Assembly (NCBI RefSeq): GCF_013459645.1
Contig: NZ_CP054861.1
Span: 4,700,001 to 4,764,000 of the forward strand
Direction: 5' to 3'
Length of the DNA stretch: 64,000 bases
From: Martelella sp. NC20
GTDB taxonomy: Bacteria; Pseudomonadota; Alphaproteobacteria; Rhizobiales; Rhizobiaceae
Both the position numbers and the translations under genes were made by a program. This document shows, piece by piece, positions 39,402 to 47,466 of this stretch (position 1 is the first letter of the stretch; the number at the start of each line of letters is the position of its first letter). A model generated the notes under the pieces. That model saw nothing but the letters and a program-made list of their open reading frames with translations. It ran no database searches and was not told where the DNA came from.

Positions 39402-40238
39402 TCAGTTTCCCTCCAGTTCGGGCAAGGCGTCGGGAATAGAGATGATCAGGTCTATGAGTTCGCGCGGCGTTTCCATCTGCGGCAGGTGCCCCGCCCCTTG
39501 CAGGGGATGCAGCGGCACGCCGATACGGCCCGCCAGAACATGGCCGCGCTCGATCGGGATCCACGGATCCCGCTCGCCCCAGATGATCGTGACCGGGCAT
39601 GTGATCGACTTCAGCCTGTCAGCGAATTCGTCGGTGAAGGCGTCGTCTGCCGCGGCAAATTGACGGTAGAAGCTCTGGTGGCCTTCGGGCGTGAGCCAGG
39701 GGCTGACCAGTTCGTGCAGGTCGGTGGCATCGATCTCGTTGACCAGCGCGCCTTCGATATAGGCCTTCACGATCGCGGCATGGATATGGGAGGGAAGCGG
39801 CGCGAAGGCATCGACGTTGCGCCCCACATGGTCGAAGAATTCCGACCCCCACGGGCTGAGGGCCACGACATTCATCAAGGTCAGGCTGGAATAGGCGACA
39901 TCGTGGAGAAGATGCGCCCGCAGCGTCACCGCGCCGCCGAAATCATGGGCAAGCACATGCGGCGCATCGAGCCGCCAATAGGCCGCCATCTCCTTGAATA
40001 CCCGTCCCTGGACATCGAGCCCGGTGGCCTGCCCGGCATCCTTCGCCGAGCGGCCGAACCCCGGCATGTCGTACCAGTAGACGGTGTAGGCATGCGACAG
40101 CGTGAGCAGGATGCGGTGCCAGGAAAACGACGACCACGGCCAGCCATGGGCAAGCACCAGCGGCGGCCCCTTGCCGACGCTGCCCCAGGCCACCGTGCCG
40201 GCGCTGGTCTCGTGCTTGTTGTTGACGTTCCAGAGCAT
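39402..40238 (-). CDS. Alpha/beta hydrolase with Asp nucleophile, inside the sox operon
   Basis: A 278-residue alpha/beta hydrolase. The oxyanion segment is LAHGWPWSSFSWHRI, the nucleophile elbow is LAHDFGGAV near residue 96, and the catalytic histidine is in GAGHLPQMETP near 255, with the acid likely in WGERDPWIP. An Asp rather than Ser at the elbow places it with epoxide hydrolases and haloalkane/haloacetate dehalogenases. It ends exactly one base before soxD starts and begins nine bases after soxB stops, so it is co-transcribed with sox. SoxBDAG operons usually lack it. A role on a sarcosine- or betaine-related halogenated or epoxide compound is speculative. Confidence 0.85.
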   Translation of the reverse strand: MLWNVNNKHETSAGTVAWGSVGKGPPLVLAHGWPWSSFSWHRILLTLSHAYTVYWYDMPGFGRSAKDAGQATGLDVQGRVFKEMAAYWRLDAPHVLAHDFGGAVTLRAHLLHDVAYSSLTLMNVVALSPWGSEFFDHVGRNVDAFAPLPSHIHAAIVKAYIEGALVNEIDATDLHELVSPWLTPEGHQSFYRQFAAADDAFTDEFADRLKSITCPVTIIWGERDPWIPIERGHVLAGRIGVPLHPLQGAGHLPQMETPRELIDLIISIPDALPELEGN

Positions 40239-40247
40239 GGCGGCCCC

Positions 40248-41501
40248 TCAGTGCGCGACGGCTGCGGCGGCGGCTTCGTCGATCAGCCGGCCGGTGTTGT
40301 AGCGCTCAAGGGTGAGGCCGGCGGCAAGTTTGTGCGGCTCGCCCCTGGCAATGAGATGGGCAAACAGATGCGCCGAACCCGGCGTTGCCTTGAAACCGCC
40401 CGTGCCCCAGCCGCAATTGACGAACAGATTGGGCACCGGGGTCACGCTCTGGATCGGCGAGCGATCGGGCGTGTTGTCGGTGATGCCGCCCCACTGGCGC
40501 ATCATCTTGACGCGGCGGAAGATCGGAAACAGCTCGCAGATCGCGTCCAGCGTATGGGTGATGATCTGAAGCCCGCCGGTCTGGGAATAGGAATTATACT
40601 GGTCGGTGCCCGCCCCGATCACCAGTTCGCCCTTGTCGGACTGCGAGATATAGGCGTGGACCGAATTCGACATCACCACGCAGGGAAAGATCGGCTTCAG
40701 CGGTTCCGACACCAGCGCCTGCAGCGGCTGGCTTTCGAGCGGCAGGCGGACATCCGCCATCGCCATCACCACCGAATTGTGACCGGATGCCGAGACGCCG
40801 ATCTTGTTCGCGCCGATGAAGCCGCGATTGGTCTCGACGCCCGTCACCGCGCCATCCGGCCCGCGCCGGATCGCCTTGACCTCACAATTCTGGATGATGT
40901 GGACGCCGCGATCTGAAGCGGCGCGGCCATAGCCCCAGACCACCGCATCATGGCGGGCGGTACCGCCACGGCGCTGCAACGCCGCGCCATTGACCGGGTA
41001 GCGCGCGGAGGCTGCGATATCGAGCGGCGGGCAATATTCCTTGGCCTGAACCGGGGTCAGCCATTCATTGTCGATGCCATAGAGCCGGTTGGCGTGGACG
41101 TGGCGCTTGAACGTCTGGCGGTCATGCTCGTTATGCGACAGCATCATCACGCCGCGCGGCGAGAACATGACGTTGTAGTTGAGATCGAGCGACAGCCCTT
41201 CCCACATCTTGAGCGAATGCTCGTAGATATCCATGCTCTCGTCATAGAGATAGTTGGAGCGCACGATGGTGGTGTTGCGCCCGGTATTGCCGCCGCCGAT
41301 CCATCCCTTTTCGATGACGGCGATATTGGTGATGCCGTGCTCCTTGGCAAGGTAATAGGCAGCGCCCATCCCGTGACCGCCGCCGCCGATGATGATGACG
41401 TCATACTCGCTTTTCGGCTCCGGCGAGGTCCAGTGCTTTTCCCAGCCCTTGTGATGGCGCATGGCCTCGCGCGCGAGAGCGAAAACGGAATATTTGCGCA
41501 T
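40248..41501 (-). CDS. soxB: Sarcosine oxidase, beta subunit
   Basis: A 417-residue flavoprotein carrying the site of sarcosine oxidation (non-covalent FAD and covalent FMN in the tetramer). The dinucleotide motif is [23 protein letters not shown] near residue 33, with [24 protein letters not shown] typical of Sox[15 protein letters not shown] and the C-terminal [22 protein letters not shown] are conserved. ATG 41501 is chosen because GGAG lies six bases before it; four extra codons upstream lack one. It is the first gene of soxB-hydrolase-soxD-soxA-soxG. No glyA, folD or purU gene follows in this window. Confidence 0.95.
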   Translation of the reverse strand: MRKYSVFALAREAMRHHKGWEKHWTSPEPKSEYDVIIIGGGGHGMGAAYYLAKEHGITNIAVIEKGWIGGGNTGRNTTIVRSNYLYDESMDIYEHSLKMWEGLSLDLNYNVMFSPRGVMMLSHNEHDRQTFKRHVHANRLYGIDNEWLTPVQAKEYCPPLDIAASARYPVNGAALQRRGGTARHDAVVWGYGRAASDRGVHIIQNCEVKAIRRGPDGAVTGVETNRGFIGANKIGVSASGHNSVVMAMADVRLPLESQPLQALVSEPLKPIFPCVVMSNSVHAYISQSDKGELVIGAGTDQYNSYSQTGGLQIITHTLDAICELFPIFRRVKMMRQWGGITDNTPDRSPIQSVTPVPNLFVNCGWGTGGFKATPGSAHLFAHLIARGEPHKLAAGLTLERYNTGRLIDEAAAAAVAH

Positions 41502-41849
41502 GATGGGCTCCATGGGGGTTCGCCGGCGTCGTTGCCACTATACCAATCGCAAATCGAAATACGAGGCAACGTCCTTTTTGCGACGCTTTTGCGACCCGCC
41601 TTCGACATCGAGATTACCACGGCGCTTTCCCTCAAAACAGGATTGCCTTTGGCGGCGAATCCTGTCAATCGGGCGTCGGATTTTTCGCCGGCAAGCCCTT
41701 CTCCTGCGGTAAGGGCTGGACTTCCTGCTCGCGATCTGATATCCGCGACGCCAGATATGGGCGGACTGTGCCGCCTTGAGACCAATCAACGCCTGAACGT
41801 GCAAGTATTTGCCAGGCTCAGACACCAACGATTAAGGAACGGGATACAC
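41502..41849. other. Divergent promoter region between soxB and rpsU
   Basis: About 350 bases with no supported gene. Near 41570-41600 there are two close TTTTTGCGACG/TTTTGCGACC direct repeats that might be binding sites for a sox regulator. Towards rpsU, at 41799, the bases GTGCAAGTA recur in the same frame as the rpsU start 51 bases downstream. No firm -10/-35 pair. Confidence 0.35.
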
Positions 41850-42062
41850 GTGCAAGTACTTGTCCGCGACAACAATGTTGACCAGGCCCTCCGCGCTCTG
41901 AAGAAGAAAATGCAGCGCGAAGGCATCTTCCGCGAAATGAAGATGCGCGATTTCTACGAGAAGCCCTCGCAGAAGCGCGCGCGCGAAAAGGCCGAGGCCA
42001 TCCGTCGCGTTCGCAAGCTGGCTCGCAAGCGCGCGATTCGCGAAGGCGTGGTTTCCCGCTGA
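41850..42062 (+). CDS. rpsU: 30S ribosomal protein S21
   Basis: A 70-residue, very basic ribosomal protein. [22 protein letters not shown] and the following [38 protein letters not shown] are unmistakable S21. The start is GTG at 41850, preceded by AAGGAACGG in a good position. S21 contacts the 3' end of 16S rRNA and promotes initiation. It is a single gene ended by a terminator at 42097. An in-frame copy of its first three codons 51 bases upstream could allow a 17-residue longer form, which I consider unlikely. Confidence 0.95.
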   Translation: MQVLVRDNNVDQALRALKKKMQREGIFREMKMRDFYEKPSQKRAREKAEAIRRVRKLARKRAIREGVVSR

Positions 42063-42096
42063 TTGTCGCTTTTTCAGCACATTGATGCGTTCTTAC

Positions 42097-42124
42097 GGCG
42101 GGAGCATATGTTCCCGCCTTTTTA
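42097..42124 (+). terminator. Rho-independent terminator after rpsU
   Basis: GGCGGGA and TCCCGCC form a 7-bp stem around an 8-nt loop, followed by TTTTTATTT, 35 bases after the rpsU stop. Confidence 0.88.
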
Positions 42125-42230
42125 TTTGGCACAATGTTAACCTTGATCAGATAGCTGATAGGTAAACCCGTCCGGGACCGGAAGGGAACAAAAACCTCCC
42201 GCCGGCTGTTCTCGCAAAAGGCATGCAATT

Positions 42231-43112
42231 ATGGGGATGGATATGACGAAGATCACCAGCGCGCTTTCGGGCGGCTCGTTCATGGCGGGCTATCGCCGGC
42301 ATGTCAGGAATATTGTCCTGGCCGGAACGATCGGCCTGCTCGCCGGTTGCCAGACCAGCCAGGTCATGAACCAGAACGTGGTCAGCCTCGACGCTGCCCA
42401 GGGTTCCGAACAGAACATCGCCTCTCTTTCGAGCGTAATCGCCTCCAACCCCAACGATCCCGGCGCCTACAATGTGCGCGGCGCTGCCTATGGACGCGCC
42501 GGCGACGATCGCCGGGCGATCGAGGACTTCAACCAGGCGATCGCCCTCAATCCCAATTATTATCAGGCCTATGCCAACCGGGCGCTGATCGAACGCAGCC
42601 TCGGCCGGCAGATGGATGCGCTGAACGACTACAATCGCGCGATCCAGATCAACAGCAATTACGACATCGCCTATATCGGCCGCGGCAATCTCTACCGCGA
42701 ATCGGGCCAGCTCAATGACGCGTTCAACGACTACAACCGCGCCATCCAGCTCAACACCACCGATCCGCGCGCCTACCACTATCGCGGCCTGATCTATCAG
42801 CAGCGCGGTCAGCAGGAACTGGCGATCGCCGACTTCTCCAAATCGATTTCGCTGTCGCCAAAATCGCCGCAGCCCTATAATGGCCGAGGCGTCTCCTATC
42901 TGGCGCTGAACGACGACCAGAATGCCCGCGCCGATTTCGACAAGGCGCTCGCGCTGGACCAGTCGGTGGCCGAAAGCTGGGCCAATATCGGGCTGGCCCT
43001 CGAACGCCAGGGCGATTTCACCAAGGCGGCCTCCTATTACCAGAAGGCCAAGCAGCTCGACCCCAATTATCAGCCGGCGGTTCAGGGCCTGCAGCGCACC
43101 ATCGGGTCGTAA
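42231..43112 (+). CDS. TPR-repeat lipoprotein
   Basis: A 293-residue protein with a basic N-terminus, a hydrophobic helix and a lipobox LLAGCQ with the lipidated cysteine near residue 40, so it is membrane-anchored, probably on the periplasmic side. The rest is six or so tetratricopeptide repeats of 34 residues (for example DPGAYNVRGAAYGRAGDDRRAIEDFNQAIALNPN). TPR arrays bind other proteins; NlpI-like lipoproteins act as adaptors for envelope hydrolases, a possible but unproven parallel. AAGG lies nine bases before ATG 42231; starts at 42237 and 42243 are alternatives. It has its own transcript after the rpsU terminator. Confidence 0.85.
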   Translation: MGMDMTKITSALSGGSFMAGYRRHVRNIVLAGTIGLLAGCQTSQVMNQNVVSLDAAQGSEQNIASLSSVIASNPNDPGAYNVRGAAYGRAGDDRRAIEDFNQAIALNPNYYQAYANRALIERSLGRQMDALNDYNRAIQINSNYDIAYIGRGNLYRESGQLNDAFNDYNRAIQLNTTDPRAYHYRGLIYQQRGQQELAIADFSKSISLSPKSPQPYNGRGVSYLALNDDQNARADFDKALALDQSVAESWANIGLALERQGDFTKAASYYQKAKQLDPNYQPAVQGLQRTIGS

Positions 43113-43177
43113 CCGGGGGCGGACAGGGCCTGGAGCCCTTCCCGTTCGTCGCCGGATTTTTGCGCGCATTGGCCGCC

Positions 43178-44689
43178 TCAGCGGCCGAGATTAAGCTGGA
43201 TCGGCAGGGAGAAATTGTGGCTTGCCGAGCGATAGCTCGCCGGGAACGCGCCGAACGGACCGGCCGCGCGGGCGCGCTGCAGCACGATCGCATCGACCTT
43301 GCTGTTGCCAGAGGACCTTGCCAGCGACAGCCCGGCAATGGAGCCGGAACGGTTCAGTTTCACATTGACGACCACGGTCGACTGCAGCCTTTCTATGCCC
43401 CGGTAGTAGCGTTCCGAGGCGACCGAGCGGCGCAGCTTCGCCCTCAGCCTGCCGGCATAATTGGCCATCTCCGCCTCGCCGTTTCCGCTATTGCCGGCTT
43501 GCGCCTCGGCCGCCTGGCTCGCGCCCTTGTTGGCCGTGCCTGAAGCAACCCCCTTGCGCGCGTCGCGATTCGACTGGCCGGATGAGCCGGCGGACGTGCG
43601 TTTCACGACTCGTTTGGGTTCGGCCGGTTTCGGTTCGGCGCGCTGTTCAGCCTTTCGCGTCGCGACCTGATCTTCGGGCACCGGCTCGGTCTTCCATGGC
43701 GAGGGCGCGGGAACGGGCGCGTCGATATCATAGGCAAGCTCCGGATCGTCCTCCTGCGCCTTGATGGTCTCGACCGGCTCGGTTTGCGCCGCCAGCGGTT
43801 CGGCCGTTTCAGTCGGCGGGTTGACCGCCGCCGCCTGCGGCGGCAGGGCTTCGGTGACAACGGGCGCCGCAGCAGCAGTTGCGGCAGGTGAAACGGCCTC
43901 GCCAACAACCGGCGGCGCGGGCGGAACCGTTGAAGGCGCAAGCGCCGTGGTTGGCGGGGCGGCAAGCACGGACGGCAGGCTCGGTTGCTGAACGACCTGC
44001 TCGGCCGTCACCGGCGCGGCGGCCTCGGTCTCCACCGGAGCAAGCGTCTCGGGGGGCGTGGCCGCAGCCTGTTCAACGGGTTCGGTGGCTTGAGGCGTGA
44101 GGGGCTCGGCGACGCTCGTTTCAATCGGCTCGGCCTCGACGGCCGTCGCGGTTTCCACCGGCACCGGCTCGGCCTCGACCACTGTCGGCTCCGCGCCGCT
44201 GGCAGCCGCATCGACATCGCCGTTTCCGACCATGATCACGCTGACCACCGTGTTTCCTTCCTCCTCGGGCGCTTCCGGCAGAACGCGCGCGACGTGGAGC
44301 GCAAAGGCGAAAGCGGCGGAATGGATCAGCAGCGAAACCAGCGTCGCCGCGGAAAGGCGTTTGCCGGCGGGCGCACGGCCCCTGTCGCGCCACCCTGCCT
44401 GCGGGACGATGCCAAGCTCGGCATCCTCCTGCGGCAATGTCGCGATTTCCGGCGCGTCACTCTCTTCAGCCTGCTCGGGCGTCTTTGCGGCCGCTGCCGC
44501 TTTCAGTTCGATGACCACCGTATCGAGGTCAACGGCCGATGTCGGCGCGATGGTGATTTCCGGCGCGGCCGTGCCATCGGGACGGACGTCCCGCACGGCC
44601 GCGCCATCGAGCGCGTCATCATCAAGGGTTACGCGCTCACGCATGCCACCCGGCAAGCCCATTGCAAACATGGCCTGGTCATTCATCAT
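43178..44689 (-). CDS. tonB: TonB-family energy transducer with long cytoplasmic N-terminus
   Basis: A 503-residue protein. About 105 acidic cytoplasmic residues precede the single transmembrane helix (LVSLLIHSAAFAFALHVARVL), which contains the SxxxH pattern used for coupling to ExbB/ExbD. A 200-residue Pro/Glu/Ala/Val-rich periplasmic spanner follows, then a basic segment, and the TonB C-terminal domain (YYRGIERLQSTVVVNVKLNRSGSIAGLSLARSSGNSKVDAIVLQRARAAGPF). It diverges from the hmu genes, which fits a role in heme/iron receptor energisation. exbB and exbD are not in the window. ATG 44689 is chosen with GAGTGGA upstream; a TTG 15 bases earlier is less likely. Confidence 0.87.
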   Translation of the reverse strand: MMNDQAMFAMGLPGGMRERVTLDDDALDGAAVRDVRPDGTAAPEITIAPTSAVDLDTVVIELKAAAAAKTPEQAEESDAPEIATLPQEDAELGIVPQAGWRDRGRAPAGKRLSAATLVSLLIHSAAFAFALHVARVLPEAPEEEGNTVVSVIMVGNGDVDAAASGAEPTVVEAEPVPVETATAVEAEPIETSVAEPLTPQATEPVEQAAATPPETLAPVETEAAAPVTAEQVVQQPSLPSVLAAPPTTALAPSTVPPAPPVVGEAVSPAATAAAAPVVTEALPPQAAAVNPPTETAEPLAAQTEPVETIKAQEDDPELAYDIDAPVPAPSPWKTEPVPEDQVATRKAEQRAEPKPAEPKRVVKRTSAGSSGQSNRDARKGVASGTANKGASQAAEAQAGNSGNGEAEMANYAGRLRAKLRRSVASERYYRGIERLQSTVVVNVKLNRSGSIAGLSLARSSGNSKVDAIVLQRARAAGPFGAFPASYRSASHNFSLPIQLNLGR

Positions 44690-44721
44690 TGGCAGTCCAC
44701 TCAATTGCGTACTGGCCGGCC

Positions 44722-45156
44722 TCAGCCGTCGAAGGGAATGCCCGCCTTCGAACCGGTTTCAAGCGCGCCCATACAATCCACGCCCTCGGCATCGCAGACC
44801 TTGATGTCATTCAACAGCAGCCCGCCGAGCGCATCGCAGCTTTCGCCGGGCAGCTCGAACTGGCGAACCCGTTTCTTGCCGGCCGGAAGGGTCAGGAAAT
44901 CGAGCATGGTCAGCCTGTCGACGACGCCTTCGCTGTCGAACAGAGCGACTTCGGCCTGAAGGCTTTCAATCGTCTCGGGCAGATCGTTTTCCACCAGGAA
45001 AGTCAGCTTGCAGCCATTCGCGGTGCTCTCAAGCGTATTCAGCGAAACCAGAAGTCTGGCCGTGTCGCCCGTCGGAGCTTCACTTGCCGTTTCCTGAGCC
45101 AGAACCGGCTGCGAAAGAGCGAAAACAAGGGCGGCAGCGCAAAACGATAATCTCAT
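44722..45156 (-). CDS. Exported protein of unknown function upstream of tonB
   Basis: A 144-residue protein with a clear Sec signal peptide (MRLSFCAAALVFALSQPVLA, cleavage before QETAS). The mature part has three to four cysteines (NGCKLTF, ESCDALGG, KVCDAEGVDCMG) likely forming disulfides, and an immunoglobulin-like beta pattern (LTFLVENDLPETIESLQAEVALFD). I recognise no named family. It is 32 bases upstream of tonB on the same strand and shares the iron-regulated divergent region with hemP, so a part in iron or heme acquisition is plausible but unproven. Confidence 0.75.
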   Translation of the reverse strand: MRLSFCAAALVFALSQPVLAQETASEAPTGDTARLLVSLNTLESTANGCKLTFLVENDLPETIESLQAEVALFDSEGVVDRLTMLDFLTLPAGKKRVRQFELPGESCDALGGLLLNDIKVCDAEGVDCMGALETGSKAGIPFDG

Positions 45157-45261
45157 CGCTGGAAATCTCCGGAATGTGAAATTGAGTTCGGGGGCATGTC
45201 GCGGTCGGCCGCCATCCTATCCTTCAACGGGGAAAACGTCTATTGCGTGGATAGACAAAGG

Positions 45262-45276
45262 TGATTAATAGAGTCA
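45262..45276. promoter_or_regulatory. Iron-responsive operator 1 (RirA-type, TGA-N9-TCA)
   Basis: TGATTAATAGAGTCA matches the TGA-N9-TCA iron-responsive operator of rhizobial RirA. It overlaps a plausible hemP -10 (TAATAG, 45266-45271) placed 17 bases after TTGCGT at 45243-45248, so occupancy would repress hemP-hmu transcription in iron-replete cells. Confidence 0.65.
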
Positions 45277-45288
45277 ACTTATAAAACA

Positions 45289-45303
45289 TGATTCCGGAAA
45301 TCA
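45289..45303. promoter_or_regulatory. Iron-responsive operator 2 (RirA-type, TGA-N9-TCA)
   Basis: TGATTCCGGAAATCA is a second TGA-N9-TCA site and a near-perfect palindrome. It lies 27 bases downstream of the first and ends 8 bases before the first hemP start codon, so it would lie in the 5' leader. Confidence 0.68.
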
Positions 45304-45311
45304 AGTTATAG

Positions 45312-45506
45312 ATGGACGCAGGCACCTTACCGATGAACCATGAAAAAGAACCCGCAGACACCGGCCCGAAAACCGGAACGCGCCGTTCGCCGGTTCTCGA
45401 AAGCGAGACGCTCTTCCAGGGTCGGAATGAAATCATCATCCGCCATCAGGGCGCCGAGTACCGCATGAAGATCACCCGCCAGGGCAAACTCATTCTGAAC
45501 AAGTAG
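45312..45506 (+). CDS. hemP: Hemin uptake protein HemP
   Basis: A 64-residue protein of the HemP/HmuP family. The conserved C-terminal half SETLFQGRNEIIIRHQGAEYRMKITRQGKLILNK is fully present. In rhizobia HmuP is needed for expression of the heme receptor and acts with Irr. It is the first gene of the hmu operon, with two iron operators directly upstream. A second ATG at 45333 would give a 57-residue form, equally plausible from the poor ribosome sites. Confidence 0.9.
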   Translation: MDAGTLPMNHEKEPADTGPKTGTRRSPVLESETLFQGRNEIIIRHQGAEYRMKITRQGKLILNK

Positions 45507-45517
45507 GCATGAGAGAC

Positions 45518-46579
45518 ATGACTGAGACGACACCACAACAGATCCGCGACTTCCGCCACCAGAACCCCAAAATGCGCGAGCGCGATATTGCCGCCAGGCT
45601 CGATATCAGCGAAGCGGCGCTTGTGGCGGCCGAGGTCGGCCTGACCGCGACCCGGATCGCGCCCGAACCGTCCCACCTGCTCGATCACGCCGAGAGTTTC
45701 GGGGAAATCATGGCGTTGTCGCGCAATGAGAGCGCGGTTCACGAAAAGATCGGCGTCTTCGAGAATATCAGGAACGGCAAGAAGGCCGCGATCGTGCTTG
45801 GGGAAAATATCGACCTGCGGATATTCCCCAGCCGCTGGGCCCACGCCTTCGCCGTTACCAAGACGGATGCCGACGGGGCCGAAAAACTCAGCCTGCAATA
45901 TTTCGACGTGACCGGCACGGCGGTTTTCAAGCTGCACCTGCGCCCCGCCTCCAATGTCGAAGCCTATCGCGATTTCGTCCGGACATACCGGCTGGAGGAT
46001 CAGAGCCAGACGGTAACGACCGAGGCGTTTATGGCCCATGACGCGGACCACGCCCGCGATGCGAACGCCGTCGATGTCGAACTTCTGCGCGACCGCTGGA
46101 CGGCGCTGACCGATACCCATCAGTTCTTCGGCATGCTGAACGATCTGAAGGTTCACCGTCAGACCGCGATCGCCACCGTCGGCGACGATTATGCCTACCG
46201 CCTTGCCGACGACGCCGTTGCGACGATGTTCCATGCGGCGGCCGATACGCCGGACCTGCCGCTGATGGTGTTCGTCGCCAATAACGGGATCGTGCAGATC
46301 CATTCCGGCCCGGTCTCCAACATCGTCGAGATGGGGCCGTGGATCAACGTGATGGATCCGACCTTCCACCTGCATCTGCGCCGCGACCAGATCGCCGAGA
46401 CCTGGCTGGTGCGCAAGCCCACCAGCGACGGACATGTCACCTCGATCGAGGCCTTCAATGCGGATGGCGAACTGATCATCCAGTTCTTCGGCAAACGGCT
46501 GGAAGGCTATGCCGAACGGCCTGTCTGGCGCGCGCTGGCCGAAGGCCTGCCGCGCTACGCCCAGACGGCAGCAGCGTGA
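45518..46579 (+). CDS. hmuS: Hemin-degrading/heme-trafficking factor HmuS
   Basis: A 353-residue cytoplasmic protein made of two HemS/ChuX-like repeats. The N-terminal half has REKNPKMRERDIAARLDISEAALVAA-like opening (seen as QIRDFRHQNPKMRERDIAARL) and the heme-binding histidine in this family lies in the second half near HVTSIEAFNADGEL. HmuS accepts heme from the importer and, in some bacteria, opens the ring to free iron. ATG 45518 is chosen because GAGAGA precedes it. It follows hemP by 11 bases and hmuT starts 8 bases after it. Confidence 0.92.
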   Translation: MTETTPQQIRDFRHQNPKMRERDIAARLDISEAALVAAEVGLTATRIAPEPSHLLDHAESFGEIMALSRNESAVHEKIGVFENIRNGKKAAIVLGENIDLRIFPSRWAHAFAVTKTDADGAEKLSLQYFDVTGTAVFKLHLRPASNVEAYRDFVRTYRLEDQSQTVTTEAFMAHDADHARDANAVDVELLRDRWTALTDTHQFFGMLNDLKVHRQTAIATVGDDYAYRLADDAVATMFHAAADTPDLPLMVFVANNGIVQIHSGPVSNIVEMGPWINVMDPTFHLHLRRDQIAETWLVRKPTSDGHVTSIEAFNADGELIIQFFGKRLEGYAERPVWRALAEGLPRYAQTAAA

Positions 46580-46587
46580 GGAAACCG

Positions 46588-47460
46588 ATGACCGCAGATT
46601 TTCTGAGCCGCCCCCTCGCCGCAATTCTGCTTCTTGCCGGAGCCACGTCTGCCGGCGCAACGGAACCGCTCGCCGATACCTCCCGCCTCGTCACCATAGG
46701 CGGTTCGGTGACGGAGATCGTCTATGCGCTCGGCGCCGGCGATGACATCGTCGGCCGCGACACCACCAGCGCCTATCCGCCCGAAGCCGCGGCCAAGCCC
46801 GATATCGGTTATATGCGGCAATTGTCGCCCGAAGGCGTATTGTCGATTGACCCGAGCGCCATCATCACGATCGAGGGTGCGGGACCGCCGGAAACGCTCG
46901 ACGTGCTGAAACAGGCCGATGTCGAAATGGCGGTCGTGCCGGAAGATTACAGCCGCGACGGGATCCTGGAGAAGGTCGAGACCGTCGGCGCGCTTCTCGG
47001 CAGGCAGACCGAAGCGGTGGCGCTGGCGGCCGACATCAAGGCGAAGCTCGATCCGCTTCTGGCGGCAAACGAAGCCCGGCCCGAAGCGGAGCGCAAAAGC
47101 GCGCTGTTCATCCTCAGCCTCAACGGCGGCAAGGTGATGGGATCGGGCACCGGCACCGCTGCCAACGGCATGATCGAGGCTGCCGGCCTCGACAACGCGA
47201 TCGGCGATTTTCCGGGCTACAAGGCGCTTTCCGACGAGGCGATCATCAAGGCCGCGCCGGATGTCATCATCCTGATGGGCGGCCCGAATGGCAGCCACGC
47301 GCCGGGCAATGACGATATCGCCGCCAATCCGGCGCTGTCGCTGACGCCGGCGGGCGAAGCCATGGCGATCTATCGGATCGATCCGGTCGGCATGCTGAAT
47401 TTCGGCCCGCGCTTTGCCGAAAACCTCGCCGCGCTGACAACCGAGATCTACGGAGACTGA
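46588..47460 (+). CDS. hmuT: Hemin ABC transporter periplasmic binding protein
   Basis: A 290-residue periplasmic protein with an N-terminal signal (SRPLAAILLLAGATSAGA). It is a class III binding protein: RLVTIGGSVTEIVYALGAGDDIVGRDTTSAYPPEA begins the first lobe, and the conserved tyrosine of the heme ligand set in this group is probably in the GYMRQLSPEGVLS segment. NGGKVMGSGTGTAANGMIEAAGL lies in the second lobe. The start at ATG 46588 lies 8 bases after hmuS; a preceding GTG is possible. It is followed by the permease with a 6-base gap. Confidence 0.93.
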   Translation: MTADFLSRPLAAILLLAGATSAGATEPLADTSRLVTIGGSVTEIVYALGAGDDIVGRDTTSAYPPEAAAKPDIGYMRQLSPEGVLSIDPSAIITIEGAGPPETLDVLKQADVEMAVVPEDYSRDGILEKVETVGALLGRQTEAVALAADIKAKLDPLLAANEARPEAERKSALFILSLNGGKVMGSGTGTAANGMIEAAGLDNAIGDFPGYKALSDEAIIKAAPDVIILMGGPNGSHAPGNDDIAANPALSLTPAGEAMAIYRIDPVGMLNFGPRFAENLAALTTEIYGD

Positions 47461-47466
47461 GCGGCA

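Noticed and set aside
36868..40916. Two long plus-strand frames opposite soxA, soxD, the hydrolase and soxB
   Set aside because: Both are antisense shadows; the minus-strand proteins have full family motifs.
40950..41849. Long N-terminal extension of rpsU
   Set aside because: The frame is open through the antisense of soxB, but S21 is 70 residues and has a good ribosome site at GTG 41850.
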